Of a DNA stretch of 10,902 bases, positions 1 to 7,574 are shown one piece after another. The position numbers were made by a program, and so were the translations under genes. The notes under the pieces were generated by a model that ran no database searches, was not told the origin of the DNA, and was given only the letters and a program-made list of their open reading frames with translations. Numbering within the stretch: the first letter of the stretch is position 1; each line of letters begins with the position of its first letter. Origin of the DNA: Pseudomonadota bacterium (GTDB taxonomy: Bacteria > Pseudomonadota > Alphaproteobacteria > Rhizobiales > Rhizobiaceae); contig QGUU01000043.1 in assembly GCA_003242525.1 (NCBI GenBank), positions 1 to 10,902 on the forward strand. The letters are read 5' to 3'.

Positions 1-66
1 CCTCTATAGTGATGGCCGGGAACCCGCTGTACGCAGGCACGGGCAAAATCCAGACGACGTGCCCTT
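1..66. other. Short stretch after pyrG, no gene recognised
   Basis: These 66 bases lie downstream of the pyrG stop on the minus strand. I see no convincing coding sequence and no T-tracted terminator. The only structure is a tiny inverted repeat CGGG-AA-CCCG at 17-26. At the extreme edge the minus strand reads AGAGG (plus positions 1-5), which could be a ribosome binding site for a following minus-strand gene just outside the window. In many Hyphomicrobiales the gene after pyrG is kdsA, but nothing here proves it. Confidence 0.3.
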
Positions 67-1695
67 TCAGACCAGTCTGCTCTGCTCAACGGCTGCGGCA
101 ATAAAGGATGCGAAAAGCGGGTGCGGGTCTAGCGGGCGACTCTTCAGTTCCGGATGGTACTGAACGCCGATGAACCATGGATGATCAGCGTATTCCACTG
201 TCTCCGGCAGCACGCCGTCAGGCGACAAGCCCGCGAATATCAGTCCGCACTTCTCCAACCGCTCCTTATAGTCGATGTTGACTTCGTAGCGGTGGCGATG
301 GCGCTCATAAATCTGCGTGTCGCCATAGATGTCGGCAATCTTCGAGCCCGGCAGAAGCCGCGCCTCGTAAGCACCGAGCCGCATGGTGCCGCCGAGATCG
401 CCAGCGGCCTGCCGCTTTTCCAGCATGTTGCCCTTCAGCCATTCCGTCATCAAACCGACAACCGGTTCGTCAGTCGGGCCGAACTCGGTGGACGACGCAT
501 TTTCGATGCCGGCCAGCGAGCGCGCCGCTTCAATGCACGCCATCTGCATGCCGAAGCAGATACCGAAATATGGCACCTTGCGTTCACGCGCGAATCTGGC
601 AGCGTGAATCTTGCCTTCCGCCCCGCGCTCGCCAAATCCTCCCGGAACGAGGATGCCATGCACCTTTTCCAGATATGGTGCGGGATCCTCCTTCTCGAAA
701 ATCTCGCTCTCGATCCAGTCGAGCTTGACCTTGACGCGATTGGCTATGCCGCCGTGCGACAAAGCCTCGATCAACGACTTATAGGCGTCCTTGAGACCCG
801 TATACTTGCCAACGATGGCAATGGTGACCTCGCCCTCCGGATTATGAATCAGGTTGGAGACGCCGATCCATGGCTCCATGCGTGGCTTGGGCGCCGGCTC
901 TATCCCGAAGGCTGCAAGCACCTCGCCGTCCAGCCCTTCCTTGTGATAGGCGATCGGCACGTCATAGATATGGCTGACGTCGAGCGCCTGGATTACAGCC
1001 GACTCTCGCACGTTGCAGAATAGCGAAAGCTTTCGCCGCTCCTCCTTCGGTATCGCCCGGTCGGCACGCACCAGAAGTATGTTCGGCTGGATACCGATCT
1101 CCCGCAGTTCCTTGACCGAATGCTGCGTCGGCTTGGTCTTCAATTCTCCCGCGGCGGGAATCCACGGCATCAGCGTCAGATGCACATAGACAGCGTTGTT
1201 GCGCGGCAGGTCGTTGCCAAGCTGGCGTATCGCCTCCAGGAAAGGCATCGCCTCGATGTCACCGACGGTGCCCCCAATCTCGCAAATGACGAAATCGAAT
1301 TCGTCGTTGCCGTCCAGGATGAAGTTCTTGATCTCGTCGGTAACGTGCGGAATTACCTGGACGGTGGCGCCAAGATAGTCGCCTCGGCGCTCCCGCTCGA
1401 TAATGTTCTTGTAGATGCGGCCAGTGGTGATGTTGTCGTTCTGGTTCGCCGAGCGTCCTGTGAAGCGCTCATAGTGACCGAGGTCGAGGTCGGTTTCGGC
1501 TCCGTCATCGGTGACGAACACCTCGCCATGCTGGTACGGACTCATCGTACCAGGATCGACATTGAGGTAAGGGTCCAGCTTCTTGATGCGGGCGCGATAA
1601 CCGCGCGCCTGCAACAGGGCTCCAAGAGCCGCCGCGGCAATGCCTTTTCCAAGGGATGAAACCACGCCGCCAGTGATGAATACATATCGCGCCAT
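67..1695 (-). CDS. pyrG: CTP synthase (glutamine-hydrolysing)
   Basis: PyrG makes CTP from UTP, ATP and glutamine, the last step of de novo pyrimidine nucleotide synthesis in the cytoplasm. The product is 542 residues, the usual length. The N-terminal synthetase domain (about 1-265) opens with [18 protein letters not shown], the dethiobiotin-synthetase-like P-loop (residues 9-18), and contains the conserved stretches [15 protein letters not shown] (39-53) and [11 protein letters not shown] (138-148). The class I glutamine amidotransferase domain (about 290-540) has PGGFGERG (351-358), the nucleophile Cys380 in GICFGMQ, and the His514/Glu516 pair in VQYHPE, so both active sites look intact. 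The start is ATG at 1693-1695 with GGTAGG a few bases upstream. The upstream neighbour, the L,D-transpeptidase gene, ends in a strong terminator, so pyrG probably has its own promoter in 1696-1800, although I could not pick out a convincing one. Confidence 0.98.
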   Translation of the reverse strand: MARYVFITGGVVSSLGKGIAAAALGALLQARGYRARIKKLDPYLNVDPGTMSPYQHGEVFVTDDGAETDLDLGHYERFTGRSANQNDNITTGRIYKNIIERERRGDYLGATVQVIPHVTDEIKNFILDGNDEFDFVICEIGGTVGDIEAMPFLEAIRQLGNDLPRNNAVYVHLTLMPWIPAAGELKTKPTQHSVKELREIGIQPNILLVRADRAIPKEERRKLSLFCNVRESAVIQALDVSHIYDVPIAYHKEGLDGEVLAAFGIEPAPKPRMEPWIGVSNLIHNPEGEVTIAIVGKYTGLKDAYKSLIEALSHGGIANRVKVKLDWIESEIFEKEDPAPYLEKVHGILVPGGFGERGAEGKIHAARFARERKVPYFGICFGMQMACIEAARSLAGIENASSTEFGPTDEPVVGLMTEWLKGNMLEKRQAAGDLGGTMRLGAYEARLLPGSKIADIYGDTQIYERHRHRYEVNIDYKERLEKCGLIFAGLSPDGVLPETVEYADHPWFIGVQYHPELKSRPLDPHPLFASFIAAAVEQSRLV

Positions 1696-1735
1696 GGGAC
1701 CTACCGCTTAACGCGGCCGTGCTGATTCCGCCAGA

Positions 1736-1763
1736 GGAAAAACCGCCGCGGAGGGTTTTTTCC
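1736..1763 (-). promoter_or_regulatory. Hairpin in the pyrG leader region
   Basis: The plus strand reads GGAAAAACC (1736-1744), a 9-base loop, then GGTTTTTTCC (1754-1763), giving a 9-10 bp stem with one bulged base. It lies 41 bases or more upstream of the pyrG start and probably within its 5' leader. The stem itself contains an A/T run and is not followed by a separate T-tract, so it is not a typical terminator. A role as attenuator or mRNA-stabilising element is only inference. Confidence 0.3.
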
Positions 1764-1800
1764 GGCATAGCTTTCCGGGCCGGCCCTTTCCCGGGCACAG

Positions 1801-1831
1801 CCCAAACAAAAGGGCCGGCTGCAGCCGGCCC
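1801..1831 (-). terminator. Rho-independent terminator of the L,D-transpeptidase gene
   Basis: A perfect 20-base palindrome, GGGCCGGCTGCAGCCGGCCC, occupies 1812-1831. Read on the minus strand it begins about 20 bases after the transpeptidase stop and is followed at once by TTTTGTTT (plus 1804-1811). A GC-rich stem with a U-rich tail is the classic intrinsic terminator layout. It should insulate pyrG from the upstream transcript. Confidence 0.85.
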
Positions 1832-1851
1832 GATTGGCAATCTTCCTCGCC

Positions 1852-2946
1852 TCAGAGGATAACGACCTTGGCCCCCAGCCGGACGCGGCGGTAGAGGTCC
1901 ATGACATGCGCATTGATCATGCGGAAGCAGCCGTTCGAGGAACTGGTCCCGACCGTATGCGGCTGGTTGGTGCCGTGGATCCGCAGATGCGTATCCTTCT
2001 TGCCCTGATAAAGATAGATAGCGCGGGCACCGAGCGGATTGTCGGGTCCGCCGGGCATGCCGTCCTTGTACTGCCCGTAACGCTTCGGCTCGCGTGCCTG
2101 CATCTCCTTGGTCGGGATCCAGCGCGGCCACTCCTGCTTGTCGCCCACCGTTGTGGTGCCCTTGAATTGCAAACCCTCCCGTCCGACAGCGATTGCATAT
2201 CGACGCGCCGTGGTAGGCGACTCTACGAGATAAAGCCGGCGCTCACTGGTATTGATGACAATGGTGCCCCTTTCATAGCCGCTGAACTCGACCACTTGCG
2301 GTTCGAATTCGGGCTTCACCTTGAACGGCTTGCTGGCTTGCTGCTTGGCGAGCACGGCATCCAGCGCGCGGGTTTCCGGCAGATAGGACATGGTCGCGGC
2401 CGAGCCTCCAAAAAGGCCGGTGAACAATCCCGCCCCTGCCGAAGCCTTCACCTGCCTCGGTTCGGAACGAAGTTCGCCATTGTTGCCGGAGAGTACAACA
2501 TTCATCACCTCCGCCGGGATTGCCTCCTCCGCTTGTTCGACAGGCTTCTGGGGCACGAGCTTCAGTGCCTTCCGCGATGGCTTTTCGGGTGAGTCGGCGG
2601 CTTTCGCGCTCTTGGTCGCCAGAAAGGCCTCGCGCTTGGCCTGCGCCCTCGCCTTGGCCTCCTCGCGCAAGGCAAGCTTCCTTGCCTCCGCCGCCCTGGC
2701 TTTCGCAGCCGCTCTTTCCGCCCTGATCTGCGCTTCGAGCTCCCGGATGCGAGCGAGATCGGCCTCGGTGGGTTTCTTCTTCCTCTTGAGCTTCCTTAGC
2801 TCGGCGGTCGGACTCTGCGCCGCGACGAGAACGACATCGGTCGTTGCGCCAGCTGACGGCACCGGGGTCGGCTTGGCCGCATGGGCCGGCGTGCCGAAGC
2901 ACAGCGCTGCTGCAAGTCCAGCAAGAATGAAGCTGCGAAGCTGCAT
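1852..2946 (-). CDS. Secreted L,D-transpeptidase (YkuD domain)
   Basis: Enzymes of this family cross-link peptidoglycan through 3-3 bonds, or attach proteins to it, in the periplasm. I chose the ATG at 2944-2946 (364 residues) because it starts directly with a signal peptide, MQLRSFILAGLAAALCFG, with probable cleavage after AHA (residues 21-23). The open frame continues upstream for 54 codons to 3108 without signal-peptide character. Residues about 48-115 are very rich in Lys, Arg, Ala and Glu and look like a long helix or coiled coil that may span or bind the cell wall. The YkuD domain covers about 227-364 and carries the motif HGTNQPHTVG (324-333) followed by SSSNGCFRM (335-343), with Cys340 as nucleophile and His324. 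The catalytic set is complete. The gene has its own terminator and a candidate promoter, so it seems to be a single-gene unit. Its peptidoglycan or protein substrate cannot be told from sequence. Confidence 0.93.
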   Translation of the reverse strand: MQLRSFILAGLAAALCFGTPAHAAKPTPVPSAGATTDVVLVAAQSPTAELRKLKRKKKPTEADLARIRELEAQIRAERAAAKARAAEARKLALREEAKARAQAKREAFLATKSAKAADSPEKPSRKALKLVPQKPVEQAEEAIPAEVMNVVLSGNNGELRSEPRQVKASAGAGLFTGLFGGSAATMSYLPETRALDAVLAKQQASKPFKVKPEFEPQVVEFSGYERGTIVINTSERRLYLVESPTTARRYAIAVGREGLQFKGTTTVGDKQEWPRWIPTKEMQAREPKRYGQYKDGMPGGPDNPLGARAIYLYQGKKDTHLRIHGTNQPHTVGTSSSNGCFRMINAHVMDLYRRVRLGAKVVIL

Positions 2947-3031
2947 GACGAGGGTCCGATCAGATATGCTTGTTGCCTGCGACACCGATGCAGCGCCTGA
3001 CAGGTGCGGCGCCGCGCATGCCGCGCGCAAG

Positions 3032-3060
3032 CTATAATCGATTGAGCCGAACTCCCACAA
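3032..3060 (-). promoter_or_regulatory. Candidate promoter of the L,D-transpeptidase gene
   Basis: On the minus strand TTGTGG (plus 3055-3060) is followed after 17 bases by TTATAG (plus 3032-3037), a fair match to a housekeeping -35/-10 pair. Transcription would start near 3025, giving a leader of about 80 bases before the ATG at 2946. The call is by eye only. Confidence 0.35.
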
Positions 3061-3073
3061 GCGTTCCGGCAGG

Positions 3074-3097
3074 TCACGAGAGGTCGAATTCTCGTGA
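3074..3097. repeat. Inverted repeat upstream of the L,D-transpeptidase promoter
   Basis: TCACGAGA (3074-3081) and TCTCGTGA (3090-3097) form a perfect 8-bp inverted repeat around an 8-base centre. It lies 73-96 bases after the secG stop on the minus strand and 14 bases or more upstream of the candidate -35. There is no U-rich tail, so it is a poor terminator; a dimeric regulator site or a secG mRNA 3' hairpin are both possible. Confidence 0.45.
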
Positions 3098-3169
3098 ACG
3101 CACGGCATTTGCCGCCACTGTGTTCAAACAACAACAGACAGCGGTGGGCGAGCGAGCCGGCGCCCTGAC

Positions 3170-3634
3170 TTACTGGTTCGGGACCTGCGGCTCGCTTGGC
3201 GTCTCGGGCTGGGCCGGAGCCATCGCGGGCGCTTCCGGAGCCATGGTTGGCGTATCCGTTTCCGCCGACGGAGCAGGAACCTCGCTCCCCGCAGGCGGCG
3301 TGGCGGCGTCCGTTTCAGGCGAAGGAGCGCTGTCCGCGCCCGGAAGCTGGTCAAGGATGCCCTGGCCGCCCTGCTGGGTCGCTGGCCCACGATCCAGGAT
3401 ATCGATCGGCTTCTCGCCGTAGCGGGCAAGGATCGACAGCAGAAGTGACGTAGCGAAGAAGAGCACCGCGAGTATGGCGGTGGCACGGGTGAGCGCATTG
3501 GCTGCGCCGCGCGCCGTCATGAAACCCGAACCGCCGCCAATGCCGAGCCCGCCGCCTTCGGACCGCTGCAACAGCACCACGCCGACAAGGGCGAGGACGA
3601 CCATGAGATGGACGACGATCAGTACGGTTTCCAT
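3170..3634 (-). CDS. secG: Preprotein translocase subunit SecG
   Basis: SecG is the small inner-membrane subunit of the SecYEG channel and aids SecA-driven protein export. The 154-residue product has two membrane segments, about residues 3-22 and 52-70. They are joined by the conserved loop QRSEGGGLGIGGGSGFMTARG (about 23-43), which is the family signature. After RYGEKPIDIL (71-80) comes a tail of roughly 75 residues very rich in Pro, Ala, Glu and Ser, absent from the about 110-residue E. coli protein. Such tails are common in alphaproteobacterial SecG. The start ATG at 3632-3634 has only a weak GGGA ribosome binding site. The gene follows tpiA on the same strand, separated by 159 bp that hold a hairpin and a candidate promoter. 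Confidence 0.95.
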   Translation of the reverse strand: METVLIVVHLMVVLALVGVVLLQRSEGGGLGIGGGSGFMTARGAANALTRATAILAVLFFATSLLLSILARYGEKPIDILDRGPATQQGGQGILDQLPGADSAPSPETDAATPPAGSEVPAPSAETDTPTMAPEAPAMAPAQPETPSEPQVPNQ

Positions 3635-3691
3635 TATCGATCCCGGTGAGGCATTTGGCCGGCACAGAAGCGACGGCTAGCAAGAGGCGGC

Positions 3692-3720
3692 TGCATACAA
3701 TGCTTTCATGGCATTTCCAA
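3692..3720 (-). promoter_or_regulatory. Candidate promoter of secG
   Basis: On the minus strand TTGGAA (plus 3715-3720) and TATGCA (plus 3692-3697) are 17 bases apart, a plausible -35/-10 pair. The leader to the secG ATG would be about 50 bases. The -35 touches the distal arm of the hairpin that follows tpiA. By eye only. Confidence 0.35.
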
Positions 3721-3755
3721 GCCCGTGGCCGGAATATGGAAATTCCCACGGGCTT
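3719..3755 (-). terminator. Hairpin after tpiA, probable terminator
   Basis: AAGCCCGTGG (3719-3728) and CCACGGGCTT (3746-3755) form a perfect 10-bp stem around a 17-base loop, starting 38 bases beyond the tpiA stop. Read on the minus strand the stem ends in TT but is followed by GGAAATGC, so the U-rich tail is very short. It is the only strong structure between tpiA and secG. It may be a weak intrinsic terminator or an RNA 3'-end protecting hairpin. Confidence 0.5.
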
Positions 3756-3793
3756 TGCAATGGCCGACATGGGCTTCGGCTGCGCCGAACGAA

Positions 3794-4558
3794 TCAGCCC
3801 TCACGATAGGCTTCCGCAATGCCAAGGAAATCGACAGCCTTGAGACTTGCCCCGCCGACAAGCGCACCATCCACGTCGGCAGTGGCCAGAATTTCACGCG
3901 CGTTGGAAGGCTTGACGGAACCTCCGTAGAGGAGGCGGATCTTCCCGGCATCCTCCCCAAGCATCTCCACCAGCTTCGCACGGATGTGACCATGCGCCTC
4001 GGCGATGTCGCCGACAGTCGGCGTCAATCCGGTACCGATCGCCCAGACCGGCTCATAGGCAACCATGGTGTTGTCGGGTGTCGCCCCGGGAGGAACCGAG
4101 CCGGCAATCTGGCGCGAAAGAACGGCCAGCGTGGTTCCGGCTTCGCGCTCGTTGCGGGTCTCGCCAATGCAGATGATGGCGACAAGCCCCGCCCGCCATG
4201 CAGCGATGGCCTTTGCGCGAACAAGTTCATCCGTCTCGCCATGGTCGGTGCGCCGTTCGGAGTGGCCGACAATGACGTGGCTTGCGCCGGCATCCCGCAG
4301 CATCTCGGCCGATATGTCCCCAGTATGCGCACCGCTTTCCTCGGGGTGGCAATCCTCGCCCCCCGCTCGAACCGGCGAGCCTGCCAGGACTTCTGCCGCG
4401 CGCCACAGCAGCGTGGCCGGCACACATATCACTGCGTCCGCAAGTTTTCCCAGGTCGCCCTTGAAACCGTCTGCGATACTCCTGAGTTCGCCGAGCGACG
4501 CTCCGGTGCCGTTCATCTTCCAGTTTCCGGCGACAATGGGGTGAATTCCTGGGGTCAT
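3794..4558 (-). CDS. tpiA: Triosephosphate isomerase
   Basis: TpiA interconverts dihydroxyacetone phosphate and glyceraldehyde 3-phosphate in glycolysis and gluconeogenesis, as a soluble TIM-barrel dimer. The product is 254 residues, normal for the family. All key sites are visible: Asn12 and Lys14 in AGNWKMNG, the electrophile His99 in VIVGHSERR (95-103), the catalytic base Glu169 in [10 protein letters not shown] (168-177, including flexible loop 6), and the phosphate-binding YGGSV (211-215) and GGAS (235-238). The frame is open for nine more codons to 4585, but I chose the ATG at 4556-4558. It gives the typical N-terminus [17 protein letters not shown] and has GGAAGA at ideal distance upstream. 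The gene is divergent from the PpiD-like gene, with 115 bp between the two starts. Confidence 0.97.
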   Translation of the reverse strand: MTPGIHPIVAGNWKMNGTGASLGELRSIADGFKGDLGKLADAVICVPATLLWRAAEVLAGSPVRAGGEDCHPEESGAHTGDISAEMLRDAGASHVIVGHSERRTDHGETDELVRAKAIAAWRAGLVAIICIGETRNEREAGTTLAVLSRQIAGSVPPGATPDNTMVAYEPVWAIGTGLTPTVGDIAEAHGHIRAKLVEMLGEDAGKIRLLYGGSVKPSNAREILATADVDGALVGGASLKAVDFLGIAEAYREG

Positions 4559-4565
4559 TTGGCGG

Positions 4566-4571
4566 TCTTCC
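4566..4571 (-). promoter_or_regulatory. Ribosome binding site that fixes the tpiA start
   Basis: The minus strand reads GGAAGA here, seven bases before the ATG at 4558. A start at the upstream in-frame ATG (4585) would place this site inside the coding region, so it supports the shorter protein. Confidence 0.6.
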
Positions 4572-4588
4572 GGGTTGTTGGGCAACCC
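4572..4588. repeat. Small inverted repeat in the tpiA/ppiD divergent gap
   Basis: GGGTTG (4572-4577), a 5-base loop, then CAACCC (4583-4588) form a 6-bp hairpin directly upstream of the tpiA ribosome binding site. It could be a leader hairpin or part of an operator for the divergent pair. The rest of the gap (4589-4673) shows only a weak plus-strand promoter-like pair, TCGACA at 4617-4622 and TATTGC at 4640-4645. Confidence 0.3.
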
Positions 4589-4673
4589 TCACTACCAAAA
4601 TCAAGCCACAAAGCAATCGACACTGGCGGCGAAGGGCGCTATTGCCCATGCTTCAGGCAATTCGGACCTCAAT

Positions 4674-6566
4674 ATGCTGACTTTTCTGAGACATGCGGCT
4701 GGAACTTGGATAGCCAAGGCGTTGCTGCTTTTGCTTGTGCTGAGCTTCGCGGTATGGGGCATCTCCGGTCGCGTCATGGGCACCCTGGCGGGACACCATG
4801 CGGTCGTCACGGTAGGTGGAACATCCGTTTCCCTGAATGAATATCGCCTGGCCTACGACCGCCAGATCAATGTGCTTTCGCAGCAACTGGGGCAGCGACT
4901 GACGCGCGAACAGGCGCAAGCCTTCGGAATCGACAACCAGGTGCTCGCCCAACTTGTTTCCGGAGCCTTGCTCGACGAGCAGGCGCGCAAGATGGGGCTT
5001 GGTCTCTCCAAGGATCGCCTTGCGGAGCTGACCCGCAGCGACCCTGCTTTCAGAGGGGTTGGCGGCCAGTTCGACCGCCAGATGTTTGATTACATCCTGC
5101 GACAGGTCGGCATGCGGCCCGAGGACTATCTGAAGAACCGCGCCCAGGTCGCCGTTCGCCAGCAGATCATCGAGGCCGTGTCCGACGGGCTGAAGATGCC
5201 CGACACCTTCCTGAAGGCGGTGGCGCTCTATCGGGGCGAGGACCGCACCGTTGACTACCTGACCCTGCCGAGGTCGCTGGTCGAGCCCTTGGACTCGCCT
5301 TCGGAAGACGCGCTGAAGACCTATTTCGAGGCGAACAAGCAGAAATATGCCGCGCCTGAATACCGCAAGTTCTCCTATGTCCGCCTTGAGCCGCAGGACA
5401 TCATGGATCTCGGCGCGGTCACCGAACAGGAAATCCAGGAGGACTACGAAAAGAACAAGGCGCTTTATACCACACCCGAAACCCGAACCATTCAGCAGCT
5501 TGTGTTCAAGTCGGAAGACGAAGCCAAGGCTGCGCTCGACTCGATCAAGGCAGGCGCCACCTTCGACAAGCTGATGACAGCGCAGGGCAAGACTGAAGAG
5601 GATGTGCTGCTCGGTACGCTGGCCAAGGACAAGGTCGCCGATCCGGCAATTGCCGACGCTGCCTTTTCACTTGGACCCAACCAGGTAAGCGATGTGGTCC
5701 GTGGCGCATTCGGCCCGGTACTGATTCGCGTTACCGAAATCCAGCCGGAGGTGGTGAAGCCGCTTGCCGAGGTTGCTGACGAAATCCGCAAGCAGATCGC
5801 ATTGGGCGAAGCCAACCGGATCCTGCTTGATGTGCATGACAGCTATGAAGACGCGCGCGCGGCCGGCGATACCCTTCGGGAAGCGGCAGAGAAACTCAAG
5901 CTCAAGGTAGTGACCGTTGAGGCGATCGACCGCGCAGGCCAGCGCCCCGACGGTTCGATAATCAGGGATCTGCCGGCATCCGCCGCACTGATCCAGGCCG
6001 TCTTCGACGCCGAAACCGGAATCGAGAATGACGGCCTCGAGACTGCAAACAATGGCTACGTGTTCTATGAGGTCGACGGCATCACCCCGGCCCGGGACCG
6101 AGAGTTGGACGAGGTCCGTGAAAAAGTCGTCGCCGACTGGACGTCCGAGGAAGCGGTAAAGCGCCTTGCAGCGAAGGCTTCAGAACTGGAGAAGAGGCTG
6201 AAGGACGGCACTTCGCTCGAAGCCATTGCGGAAGAACTCCAGCTAGAGAAGCAGACCAAGCGCGGCCTCAAGCGCGAGTCTGATGATGCCGATTTCGGCA
6301 AGGCGGGCGCGGCCGCAATGTTCGCCGTTCCCGAGGGCGGCACGGGAGTTATTCCGGCCCCGACGGGCGATGCGGAGATCCTGTTCAGGGTGGCTGAGGT
6401 GTTCGAGCCTGCAGGTGCCGACGCAAGTTCCGTGCCCGACGAAGCGCGCAGGGCGTTCTCTGCGGGCATGGCGGACGACCTGCTCGACCAGCTCGTTGCC
6501 AGGCTGCAGACACAATATGATGTCCGCATCGACCAGATCGCGCTTCAGCAGGCGATGGCGCAATGA
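4674..6566 (+). CDS. ppiD: PpiD/SurA-like periplasmic folding factor, membrane anchored
   Basis: Proteins of this type are anchored in the inner membrane and assist folding of exported proteins in the periplasm. The product is 630 residues, matching PpiD size. A short cytoplasmic N-terminus is followed by one membrane segment (about 13-31, [19 protein letters not shown]). A SurA-type N-terminal chaperone region follows (about 45-175), with [15 protein letters not shown] and helices rich in Gln and Arg. A parvulin-like domain covers about 265-357, including [10 protein letters not shown] and [21 protein letters not shown] second, diverged module fills about 400-580. The usual parvulin RHIL-type start reads RTIQQLVF (271-278), so the catalytic His seems absent and isomerase activity is doubtful, as in E. 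coli PpiD. I chose the ATG at 4674 because the membrane segment follows it directly; 33 upstream in-frame codons look non-coding. The stop overlaps the trpD start (ATGA). The ppiD symbol rests on architecture. Confidence 0.85.
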   Translation: MLTFLRHAAGTWIAKALLLLLVLSFAVWGISGRVMGTLAGHHAVVTVGGTSVSLNEYRLAYDRQINVLSQQLGQRLTREQAQAFGIDNQVLAQLVSGALLDEQARKMGLGLSKDRLAELTRSDPAFRGVGGQFDRQMFDYILRQVGMRPEDYLKNRAQVAVRQQIIEAVSDGLKMPDTFLKAVALYRGEDRTVDYLTLPRSLVEPLDSPSEDALKTYFEANKQKYAAPEYRKFSYVRLEPQDIMDLGAVTEQEIQEDYEKNKALYTTPETRTIQQLVFKSEDEAKAALDSIKAGATFDKLMTAQGKTEEDVLLGTLAKDKVADPAIADAAFSLGPNQVSDVVRGAFGPVLIRVTEIQPEVVKPLAEVADEIRKQIALGEANRILLDVHDSYEDARAAGDTLREAAEKLKLKVVTVEAIDRAGQRPDGSIIRDLPASAALIQAVFDAETGIENDGLETANNGYVFYEVDGITPARDRELDEVREKVVADWTSEEAVKRLAAKASELEKRLKDGTSLEAIAEELQLEKQTKRGLKRESDDADFGKAGAAAMFAVPEGGTGVIPAPTGDAEILFRVAEVFEPAGADASSVPDEARRAFSAGMADDLLDQLVARLQTQYDVRIDQIALQQAMAQ

Positions 6567-7573
6567 CCACGCTGAAGCCTCATATCGCCAAGGTCGCCAC
6601 CGGCCAGTCGCTCTCCTACGAGGAAGCGCGCGAAGCCTTCGACATTATCATGTCAGGCGATGCAACGCCCGGCCAGATCGGCGGATTCCTGATGGCGCTG
6701 CGGGTGCGGGGGGAAACGGTGGACGAGATTTCCGGCGCCGTAGCCACCATGCGCGACAAGATGCTGCGTGTGGAAGCCCCTGCCGGCGCGATCGACATAG
6801 TAGGCACGGGTGGCGACAATTCGCACAGCGTCAATATCTCCACTGCTTCGGCGCTCGTCATTGCCGCCTGCGGCGTTCCGGTGGCCAAGCACGGGAACCG
6901 GGGCCTTTCGTCCCTGACCGGAGCCGCCGACGTACTGACAGCGCTTGGCGTGAAGATCGACCTGACGCCGCAAGCGATCAGCCAGTGCATCAGCGACGCA
7001 GGCGTCGGTTTCATGTTCGCCCCGGCGCATCATCCCGCCATGAAGCATGTCGGTCCCACGCGGGTGGAGTTGGGGACACGAACCATCTTCAACCTGCTTG
7101 GTCCGCTGTCCAATCCTGCAGGCGTCAATCGCCAGATGGTTGGCGTGTTCGCGCCGGAGTGGATCATGCCGGTTGCGGAAACCCTGAAGGCGCTTGGCGC
7201 AGAGCACGCATGGGTGGTCCACGGTGACGGCTATGATGAGATTACCACCACGGGCGAAACGAAAGTCGCCGAGCTTCGAGGCGGCGAAATTCGCGCCTTC
7301 ACGCTGACGCCCGAAGCCGTTGACCTCAACCGCCACCGGAAGGAAGACCTGCGCGGCGGGGATGCAACCTACAACGCAGCGGCGCTGCGCGACATGCTTT
7401 CAGGCAAGCCCGGCGCATACCGCGATACGGTGCTGATGAACGCCGGCGCCGGACTGGTCGTTGCCGGCAAGGCAGCAAGACTGGAAGATGGCATGGAGGC
7501 CGCGGCTGCAGCCATTGACGGCGGCAAGGCTCTGGCCGTGCTTGATACGCTGGTACATGTCTCGAACCGGTAG
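6563..7573 (+). CDS. trpD: Anthranilate phosphoribosyltransferase
   Basis: TrpD transfers the phosphoribosyl group of PRPP to anthranilate, the second committed step of tryptophan synthesis in the cytoplasm. The 336-residue protein is the expected length. It shows the helical N-terminal domain (1-72), the PRPP-binding glycine loop GTGGD (81-85), NIST (91-94) and [17 protein letters not shown] (109-125). A later metal-binding Asp-Glu pair lies in [14 protein letters not shown]. It is the stand-alone enzyme, without a fused TrpG glutaminase, and no trpG lies beside it. That fits Hyphomicrobiales, where TrpE and TrpG are often fused and encoded elsewhere. The ATG overlaps the preceding stop by four bases and the TAG at 7571-7573 is one base before trpC, so translation is probably coupled. 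I see no Trp leader peptide or attenuator in front. Confidence 0.98.
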   Translation: MTTLKPHIAKVATGQSLSYEEAREAFDIIMSGDATPGQIGGFLMALRVRGETVDEISGAVATMRDKMLRVEAPAGAIDIVGTGGDNSHSVNISTASALVIAACGVPVAKHGNRGLSSLTGAADVLTALGVKIDLTPQAISQCISDAGVGFMFAPAHHPAMKHVGPTRVELGTRTIFNLLGPLSNPAGVNRQMVGVFAPEWIMPVAETLKALGAEHAWVVHGDGYDEITTTGETKVAELRGGEIRAFTLTPEAVDLNRHRKEDLRGGDATYNAAALRDMLSGKPGAYRDTVLMNAGAGLVVAGKAARLEDGMEAAAAAIDGGKALAVLDTLVHVSNR

Positions 7574-7574
7574 A

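Noticed and set aside
154..1023. 289-codon plus-strand frame opposite pyrG
   Set aside because: Antisense shadow of the conserved CTP synthase; no start signal or domain.
1834..2592. 252-codon plus-strand frame opposite the L,D-transpeptidase
   Set aside because: Starts near the terminator palindrome, low-complexity product, and lies opposite a complete catalytic domain.
2947..3108. 54-codon N-terminal extension of the L,D-transpeptidase
   Set aside because: It would bury the signal peptide, and it overlaps the candidate promoter; the internal ATG at 2946 is better.
4575..4673. 33-codon N-terminal extension of the PpiD-like protein
   Set aside because: Hydrophilic residues before the membrane anchor are not expected, and the start would lie 16 bases from the divergent tpiA start.
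3725..4840. 371-codon plus-strand open frame across tpiA and the start of ppiD
   Set aside because: It is antisense to a complete tpiA with intact active site and runs in another frame into ppiD. The protein resembles no family I know.
6480..6563. Tryptophan attenuator or leader peptide in front of trpD
   Set aside because: The upstream sequence is the coding end of ppiD, with no Trp-rich short frame and no terminator hairpin.
6283..7227. 314-codon plus-strand frame overlapping ppiD and trpD
   Set aside because: Out-of-frame shadow of two well recognised genes; the product is Arg/Ser-rich as expected from frame-shifted GC-rich coding sequence.
7461..7574. 38-codon N-terminal extension of trpC inside trpD
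   Set aside because: The extension is out-of-frame trpD sequence; the ATG at 7575 gives the family N-terminus.
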